NCBI GenBank assembly: GCA_964408735.1
Contig: CAYPAX010000003.1
Coordinates: forward strand, 1-64,000
Length of the DNA stretch: 64,000 nucleotides
Direction of reading: 5' to 3'
From: UBA7887 sp964408735
GTDB lineage: Bacteria; Pseudomonadota; Alphaproteobacteria; UBA7887
Made by a program: the position numbers and the translations under genes. Positions 59,251 through 64,000 of this stretch are shown here, one piece after another (within the stretch, counting starts at the first letter, position 1; every line of letters starts with the position of its first letter). Below the pieces are notes generated by a model. The model did not search any database, was not told the DNA's origin, and saw nothing but the letters and a program-made list of their open reading frames with translations.

Positions 59251-61040
59251 GCTTCGCCCACTTTCCAATAGCCCGCTGCCGCGGTCTTGCGGCTGCTGAC
59301 CTGGCTCAGCCAGAAGACGAAGATGACCATGGCCATGAACAGCACGACGCCGATCGAGACCACATTGGCGGCGGCTCCCAGGGTCAGCGTGTGGGCATCG
59401 ACCGAGTTGTCGCGCACCAGGTTGGTCACGTGCCAGTGCTGGCGGATGCCCGAGCGGATGTAGCCCATCAGCCCCATCAGCCAGGTGAAGGCGACCGCCA
59501 AAAGGAACAGGGCGTATTGCGAGCGCTCCGAGACACGGCCCCAATGCAGCGGCGCCACCTCGCGGGAGCGCCGATACATGGCGGCATCGACGCTGGTGCT
59601 GACCACGATCACGATCAGCGTCGTCAGCACCTGCGGGATCGACGCCGCGACCTTGTAGACGGTATTGGTGAAATAGCCGTGATAGATGCCGAGGAAGAGG
59701 ATGTTGAGGATCGCCGCGAGATAGAGCGCCACCTGCGCCGCATTGCCCGCCGCCACCCAGGACACCGTGGGAACCTTGTTGGCTCGGCGGTAGAGCTGGA
59801 AGCTGAGCGCGGTGAAGATGATCATGATGTTCACCGCCGTGTTCTTGGCGGGCATGATGCCGAGGGGCCCGAGAATGCCGTGATAGGGCCCGCCGAGCGC
59901 GCGCAGCTCGGCATTGGTCAGCACCAGGGTGTGCGGCGTGAACCAGACCAGGAAGGCGCCGACCAGCACGACGGCGATATACTTGATGTAGCGGTAGTAG
60001 CGCACGCCGCCGTCGCTGCGCCCCATGCCGCACCAGAGATAGTAGTTGGCCGACAGGAACAGCGAGCCGATCAGCACCGCCTGGATAATGAACAGCCAGG
60101 CGAAGACGCCGCCCATCAGGGTGATGCCCATCTGCTGGCTGTAGGCATAGATCTCGGCGGTCAGATAGTAGCCGGCGAAGGGCAGCGGCAGCAGCGCCGA
60201 GATGGCAATGAAGTTGGCGTTGTAGCCCATCCAGTCGTAATGGGCGCGTTCCTGCGTGTTGCGTGCGTTGAGGAACTTGAAGGCGGCATAGGCGCCAACG
60301 ATCGAGCCGCCGAAGGCGACGTTGGCGACCACCCGGTGCAGGTTGATGGGGTTCCACAGGTGATTGTGCATGGCACCCCAGACGTCGCCCGTGAAGACGC
60401 CGCCCGCATCGAGCCCGGCCGGGCTCATCATGAAGGTGAGCCAGGCATTGGCCAGCAGCATCAGCACCGTGCCGACCGCGTTGAGCAGCAGCCCCAGGGT
60501 CAGATGCACCCATTTGCGGAAGCCGCCCTGCAGCCAGTGCCAGCCGTAATAATAGAGGTAGAGCACCGCGCTCTCGGCGAAGAACAGCAGCGCGTAGTAG
60601 AACATCGTGTCCTTGAACACGCCCGACAGATAGAAGAACACCCCGGGATAGAAGACGACCAGGGCGAAGACGAGGAAGCCGCCGAGGATGGCGGTCAGCG
60701 AATAGGCGGTGATGCTGACCTTGATGAACTCGTAGGCCATGTCGTCGTAGCGCTTGTCGCGCTTGGCCATGCCGACGGCCTCGATGATCAGCACGAAGAT
60801 CGGCACCGCCAGCACGAAGGCGGCGAACCAGAGATGCAGCTGCGCCGCCAGCCAGACCACGATGCGGCTGTTGACGCCGGCGATGCGCGGGTAGTCGGCC
60901 TCGCTCAGCTCGGGCGGCGCGATGCCGGCCACCGCCGCGGCCTCTTCCTGGGCCAAGGCGCCGCCGGGCTCGAAGACGAGCAGCGCCATGAGCAGCGCCA
61001 GAGCCAGCAATGGCAGGTTGCGCATGATCGCCGCCCCCAT
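59247..61040 (-). CDS. Cytochrome bd-like subunit I (CydA superfamily), non-canonical
   Basis: 597 aa; a signal-like leader ends near ALAQ. There are about 13 further hydrophobic segments. Segment SRIVVWLAAQLHLW aligns without gaps with E. coli CydA around His19, and H69 keeps that ligand. FFAESAVL keeps CydA Glu107 as E156, and LLANAW matches LVANGW. The position of CydA Glu99 is Tyr148, the GRQPW motif is absent, and the CydA His186 place reads Ala239 with His235 one turn earlier (H225/H227 nearby). It fits the CydA-related bd-like proteins described from Nitrospira and others rather than a quinol oxidase. No CydB gene is visible. An alternative start is the ATG at 61025, preceded by GGGGG. 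Confidence 0.85.
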   Translation of the reverse strand: MGAAIMRNLPLLALALLMALLVFEPGGALAQEEAAAVAGIAPPELSEADYPRIAGVNSRIVVWLAAQLHLWFAAFVLAVPIFVLIIEAVGMAKRDKRYDDMAYEFIKVSITAYSLTAILGGFLVFALVVFYPGVFFYLSGVFKDTMFYYALLFFAESAVLYLYYYGWHWLQGGFRKWVHLTLGLLLNAVGTVLMLLANAWLTFMMSPAGLDAGGVFTGDVWGAMHNHLWNPINLHRVVANVAFGGSIVGAYAAFKFLNARNTQERAHYDWMGYNANFIAISALLPLPFAGYYLTAEIYAYSQQMGITLMGGVFAWLFIIQAVLIGSLFLSANYYLWCGMGRSDGGVRYYRYIKYIAVVLVGAFLVWFTPHTLVLTNAELRALGGPYHGILGPLGIMPAKNTAVNIMIIFTALSFQLYRRANKVPTVSWVAAGNAAQVALYLAAILNILFLGIYHGYFTNTVYKVAASIPQVLTTLIVIVVSTSVDAAMYRRSREVAPLHWGRVSERSQYALFLLAVAFTWLMGLMGYIRSGIRQHWHVTNLVRDNSVDAHTLTLGAAANVVSIGVVLFMAMVIFVFWLSQVSSRKTAAAGYWKVGEA

Positions 61041-61168
61041 CAGTGGCTGAAGAACAGCGACAGCCCTTGCAGGCTCATCACCGCCAGGTCGAGGAGCAGG
61101 AAGCCGCCGAGCGAGACTGCGAAGGCGCCGAGGAAAGGCACCAGATAGCGTTTCGTGGCGCTACTCAC
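61040..61168 (-). CDS. 42-residue single-helix membrane peptide
   Basis: A GTG-started frame of 42 codons, with one membrane helix (YLVPFLGAFAVSLGGFLLLD) and a short amphipathic end (MSLQGLSLFFSH). It overlaps the preceding small gene by 4 bases (GTGA) and the following bd-like start by 1 base (TGATG). The tight coupling argues that it is translated. It recalls CydX/CbdX, the tiny accessory subunits of bd oxidases. Confidence 0.7.
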   Translation of the reverse strand: MSSATKRYLVPFLGAFAVSLGGFLLLDLAVMSLQGLSLFFSH

Positions 61169-61263
61169 AGGAACCACCAGAAGAACACCGCCAGCGCCAG
61201 CGCCACCGCCGTGAACAATGCCGGGCCGGCCCAGGCCAGCGGCTCGCGGGCACGCTCGCTCAT
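61165..61263 (-). CDS. 32-residue single-helix membrane peptide
   Basis: ATG-started frame of 32 codons: a charged start MSERAREPLAW followed by one helix of hydrophobic residues (GPALFTAVALALAVFFWWFL) running to the C-terminus. Its stop overlaps the next small gene by 4 bases. Coupled to the bd-like gene, it is a second candidate accessory subunit. Confidence 0.65.
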   Translation of the reverse strand: MSERAREPLAWAGPALFTAVALALAVFFWWFL

Positions 61264-61314
61264 GACCGCGCTCCGCCGATTGACCCGCTGCGAGCGATCC
61301 GATACCGTCGGCGC

Positions 61315-61419
61315 ATGAAACCGGGTTTCAAGATGAGTGCCGCGGATGTGGTGATAATGATCGGCATGCTCGTCAATGCGGTTGTGATTGCCCTTATCCT
61401 CTGGTTCTACGTCTTCTGA
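61315..61419 (+). CDS. 34-residue single-helix peptide on the opposite strand
   Basis: ATG-started frame of 34 codons with one strong membrane helix (ADVVIMIGMLVNAVVIALIL then WFYVF). It runs against the operon in the 162-base gap between the cytochrome gene at 61426 and the small peptide genes. A clear ribosome site is lacking. The bd-type look of the product is suggestive, but the opposite orientation makes it uncertain. Confidence 0.35.
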   Translation: MKPGFKMSAADVVIMIGMLVNAVVIALILWFYVF

Positions 61420-61425
61420 GCAACC

Positions 61426-61782
61426 CTAGCCGGGCTTGCCCTCGCAGCCGCAGAGCGTGCGCAGGTGCAGCACCAGCGCGTCGACATCCTCCTCGCTCAA
61501 GGTCTTCGACCACGGCGGCATCATCGGCGACTTGCCCGCCGAGGGGCCGCCGTCGAGGATGACGTTCTTGATGTCGGCGTTGGTCAGCTTGTTCATCTCC
61601 TCGGCATTGGTGAAATTGCGCGGATTGACCGGAAAGTCCGGCGAGACGTTGGGTCCGTCGCCCTTGCCGCCTTCGCCGTGGCATTGCGAGCAATAGAACT
61701 GGAAGACCTGTTCCACGTCCGCGGCCTGGGCGGAGCCCGCTGCCAGGAGCAGGACGGTCAGTATCGCTGCCGCTCTCATCAT
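61426..61782 (-). CDS. Periplasmic monoheme cytochrome c
   Basis: 118 aa. Signal peptide (RAAAILTVLLLAAGSAQA), heme c motif CSQCHGEGGKGDGPN, and a Met-containing loop GKSPMMPPWSKTLSEEDVDA as the axial ligand site. It ends with CGCEGKPG, which adds two unusual cysteines. Start: two adjacent ATGs at 61782 and 61779; GGGGAG stands upstream. It is 13 bases after the diheme cytochrome gene. Confidence 0.85.
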   Translation of the reverse strand: MMRAAAILTVLLLAAGSAQAADVEQVFQFYCSQCHGEGGKGDGPNVSPDFPVNPRNFTNAEEMNKLTNADIKNVILDGGPSAGKSPMMPPWSKTLSEEDVDALVLHLRTLCGCEGKPG

Positions 61783-61795
61783 TGCTCTCGCTCCC

Positions 61796-62719
61796 CTATT
61801 CGAAATTGGCGACATAAGCCGACACCGCCTTGATGTCCTTCTCGCTGAGCAGGCCGGAGAAGGTGGGCATCGCCTTGAATGGCTTGAACAGGTCCGGGTT
61901 GGTCAGATAGGCGTATATCCAATCGGGATTGAGGCGACTGCCGGCGCCGATCAGCGACGGGCCGCTGACGCCGCCCGTGAACTTCTTCCTGGTGGGAAAC
62001 TGATGACAGCCCGTACAGGGCATCTTCTTGGTAAAGATGTTGCGCCCCTTGGCACTTCGCTTGGGCTCTATCACCCCGGCCTCGACGGCATCGGAGACCA
62101 GCGTCATGAGGAATTCGTTGACCGATCCGGCATCATCGGCGCCGAGTGCCGGATGATCGCCCGGGTTCGGCTCGTTGGGCGCGTTGTAGGCCCTGGGCCG
62201 GATCGGCTGCGGATCCTGCAGCCAGGCGCCCAGCCACTCGGCCTGGAACTTGCTGCCCGCATACCACAGCTCGGGCCCGCCCTTCGCCAGCTGTTCGGCG
62301 ATGCTGGTCTCGCGCGCCGGCCCTTCGGTGTAGTGGCACTCGGTACAGCCATTGTCGCTGAAGGCCTGCTCGCCGGCTGCCGGGTCGGCGTTAGCGGGCA
62401 TGGCGGCCAGAGCCACAAGGGCGCCGGCCAGCAGTGCCAGAGCATATTCCGACCATACGCGGTCATTTGACCGGGTTGATTTTTGCCGCCGGTTAGGAGC
62501 GCGGCGCGCCGTCGTGTGGCCCCACGTCCAGCGACGCGCGACGCGGCCGACGACAAAAAGCACCCGGCCCTCGGTGGCCCGCCTCGCCGCCCTGGGTGCG
62601 TTGCGCCGCTTGCCCGATGGCACCGCATCGCGCGGCGCGACGCGCCTACCCAGTGCGGCGATCCGGGCCATCAAATGATCGCGGATGGTCGGAATATGCT
62701 CTTGATGTTTCACGCTCAT
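61796..62719 (-). CDS. Diheme cytochrome c with repeat-encoded N-terminal insertion
   Basis: 307 aa. Residues from about 92 on are a normal secreted cytochrome: signal-like ALALLAGALVALAAMPANA, first heme CTECHYTEG, second heme CTGCHQFPTRKKF, Met in FKAMPTFSGLL. The start ATG at 62719 overlaps the stop of the upstream gene (ATGA), so it appears native. But codons about 7-93 are contributed by palindromic repeat copy B and read R-rich sequence (RRNAPRAARRATEGR, RRWTWGHTTARRAPNRRQKS). The reading frame stays open through it. The displaced signal peptide may impair export, or an internal start may be used. Confidence 0.75.
   Translation of the reverse strand: MSVKHQEHIPTIRDHLMARIAALGRRVAPRDAVPSGKRRNAPRAARRATEGRVLFVVGRVARRWTWGHTTARRAPNRRQKSTRSNDRVWSEYALALLAGALVALAAMPANADPAAGEQAFSDNGCTECHYTEGPARETSIAEQLAKGGPELWYAGSKFQAEWLGAWLQDPQPIRPRAYNAPNEPNPGDHPALGADDAGSVNEFLMTLVSDAVEAGVIEPKRSAKGRNIFTKKMPCTGCHQFPTRKKFTGGVSGPSLIGAGSRLNPDWIYAYLTNPDLFKPFKAMPTFSGLLSEKDIKAVSAYVANFE
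62439..62702. repeat. Palindromic element, copy B, inside a cytochrome gene
   Basis: About 264 bp, a multiple of three. Outer arms 62439-62470 and 62671-62702 are inverted repeats with about two mismatches (AGCATATTCCGACCAT and ATGGTCGGAATATGCT), different in sequence from the arms of copies A and C. CATTTGA/TCAAATG end the shared core; GTTAGGAGCG, CGCGCCGTCGTGT and CGGTGGCCCG are shared with copy A. It lies completely within the open frame of the cytochrome gene at 61796. Confidence 0.85.
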
Positions 62720-64000
62720 ATCCCACTCTCCTTGGTTTGTGGCGGCGGGGACGCATCATCCGCCTCGCGCTCGACCTTTCGCATGAGCCAATAGCCGAGC
62801 GCTCCCGTGATCAGCACGGCGAGTATCGCGAACAGATAGACCGACATCGGAGTCGGCGACTCGAGCACCACGAAGTACCAGCTCGACAGGCTCATGATGA
62901 GCCCATGCTCGCCATTGGAGCCGTCCCAGGCATTGACGGCCATGGGGATGAACCGGCCGCGTGCGAACTGCACGTCGTTCTTGTCCTCGGTGACCAGAGG
63001 CCGCCGCATCACCACCTGCCAGCGGCCTTCGGCCCAGACCGCGCCGCCGGTGATCTGCTGCGCGTCCTCGGCCTGGGGCTTTGGTGCCTGACCCCAGCCG
63101 CGCACCAGCGATTCCTCGACCGCCCGCTCGCCCTCGCCGGAACGGTCCGCCAGCCAGGTCCAGAGGTTCACCGGCGTCGAGGCACCACCGCGCAGGAAAT
63201 GGGGCTTGGCGGTGCCTTCCGGCGCGCGCACGGGAAATTGCAGCGCCACGGAATCGCGGAAGGTCTCGAGTTGCCGCGGGATGGCGTCGATGGCCGGGAC
63301 ATAGGAATTGAAGGCGCCGGGCTGGCTGATCTCGCTGGCGTCGAATTCGGCCTCGGCATCGTGTATGCGGTCCTCGAAGGGATCGTCCCATTCCAGGCGG
63401 AAGGCGATCTCGTCGTCATTGTTGATGGCGCGGATGCTGACCAGCTCGATGCTCGGGTTCTGCCAGCGCGGCGCCACGATGACCTGTCCGGTCAAGCGCA
63501 AATCCATGGGCGTTGCGGCCTCCCAGGCGGGATCGTCAGGCGCGCTCGGCAGCTCGCCTTCGACGCTCAGCGCGGCCAGCACCTGGGCATCCGTGGCCTG
63601 GTGCTGCAGCGACTTGATGAAGTTGGCCAGATACCAGCGCTCCTCGTCGTTGAGCGCCTTGGCGAAGGACGGCATGGGCGTGCCGTTGATGCCGGTCGAG
63701 AAGCGCATGTAGATGTCTTCGACGTCCGCCCCGCCCTTCAGCTTCCAGGGGAAGGTGACGTTGCGGATACGGATCGGGAAGCCCCAGTCGTCCTTGCGGT
63801 CGAACGCCTTCTGGCCGTTGCCGCGGCCCTGCTTGCCATGGCATTCCCAGCACTTGGCGCGCTCGAATATCTCCTGACCCTTGGCGATGGTGTCTGCGTT
63901 GTAGGGAGGCAGGTTGGCCGGCAGCGAGACCAGCTTGCCGGTGGCGATGGGGTCGAGCTCGGGATCCTCGAATTCGAAGGCGAAGGTCTTGATGTAGGCG
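62716..64000 (-). CDS. Cytochrome c/ethylbenzene-dehydrogenase-type heme protein, partial
   Basis: The frame is open to the window edge, so the 5' end is missing. Visible: a cytochrome c domain with CWECHGKQGRGNG (63838-63856) and FSTGINGTPMPSFAKAL as Met loop, then an ethylbenzene dehydrogenase/NXR-gamma-like heme b domain (DEIAFRLEWDD; RGRFIPMAVNAWDGSNGEHG), and a C-terminal membrane helix (VYLFAILAVLITGALGYWLM). It is a paralogue of the gene at 56143. An additional heme c motif upstream of the window is likely by analogy. Its stop overlaps the next start (ATGA). Confidence 0.85.
   Translation of the reverse strand, partial: AYIKTFAFEFEDPELDPIATGKLVSLPANLPPYNADTIAKGQEIFERAKCWECHGKQGRGNGQKAFDRKDDWGFPIRIRNVTFPWKLKGGADVEDIYMRFSTGINGTPMPSFAKALNDEERWYLANFIKSLQHQATDAQVLAALSVEGELPSAPDDPAWEAATPMDLRLTGQVIVAPRWQNPSIELVSIRAINNDDEIAFRLEWDDPFEDRIHDAEAEFDASEISQPGAFNSYVPAIDAIPRQLETFRDSVALQFPVRAPEGTAKPHFLRGGASTPVNLWTWLADRSGEGERAVEESLVRGWGQAPKPQAEDAQQITGGAVWAEGRWQVVMRRPLVTEDKNDVQFARGRFIPMAVNAWDGSNGEHGLIMSLSSWYFVVLESPTPMSVYLFAILAVLITGALGYWLMRKVEREADDASPPPQTKESGI

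Noticed and set aside
59391..61148. 585-codon plus-strand frame opposite the bd-like gene
   Set aside because: Composition (His, Gln, Asp, Arg) is that of an antisense frame of membrane-protein sequence; no ribosome site or domain.
1..64000. CRISPR array, prophage, integrase or complete insertion sequence
   Set aside because: No regularly spaced direct repeats and no recognisable transposase, integrase or phage structural gene were seen on either strand.

Overview
High-GC chromosomal DNA from a proteobacterium, most probably an alphaproteobacterium of Rhodospirillales type. The evidence is a nine-gene ccmABCDEFGHI operon (System I cytochrome c maturation), an alphaproteobacterial-style rpoH under a CIRCE operator, a Coq7-type ubiquinone hydroxylase, DUF6476 and DUF6494 small proteins, a Suv3-like helicase next to an S4/Hsp15 protein, and very compact operons with ATGA/GTGA overlaps. 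No species can be named from the sequence alone.

Layout. 0-6 kb: the end of a GAF-GGDEF diguanylate cyclase, an SDR oxidoreductase, a LOG-like protein, a cytochrome P460-type lipoprotein, hisS, and an ArsR/SRPBCC pair. 6.1-13.1 kb: the ccm operon on the minus strand. 13.1-24.9 kb: a palindromic repeat, an HpcH-type aldolase, lipoproteins, a vWA protein, a Crp-like regulator, a PepSY/response regulator/histidine kinase system divergent from a His-rich secreted protein, then YihY, LEA, SLOG, DedA-like, DsbB and Coq7. 24.9-35.9 kb: helicase, Hsp15-like protein, rpoH, rluD, JAMM protease, threonine aldolase, rhomboid, tRNA-Glu, Nudix, sulfurtransferase, YnbE and an HD-domain protein. 36-50 kb is a signalling and accessory area: a six-PAS kinase, a PanB-like enzyme, three class III cyclase genes (one truncated), an AtuA-like protein, a type I restriction (HsdR) relic and several palindromes. 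50.3-64 kb: a porin and a long, tightly overlapped minus-strand respiratory cluster that runs off the window.

The most interesting system is 51.6-64 kb. It encodes a cytochrome bd-like membrane subunit that keeps some CydA signature residues but lacks the quinol motif. With it are two tiny single-TM peptides, three soluble or anchored c-type cytochromes with two, one and two hemes, a membrane monoheme cytochrome, and two cytochrome c/ethylbenzene-dehydrogenase-type heme proteins at either end. Downstream in the same gene string are a double-Usp protein with three PCP_red domains, a radical SAM protein (NirJ/AhbD-like) ending in a PCP_red domain, and a protoporphyrinogen oxidase homologue. This looks like an electron-transfer complex packaged with its own tetrapyrrole-handling genes; the ccm operon elsewhere in the window could mature its c hemes.

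The second unusual theme is a family of palindromic elements of about 175-265 bp, present in three copies (13.1, 19.0 and 62.4 kb). Each shares an internal core but has a different self-complementary outer arm. One copy lies in frame inside the N-terminal coding region of a diheme cytochrome gene of the respiratory cluster, displacing its signal peptide by roughly 90 codons.
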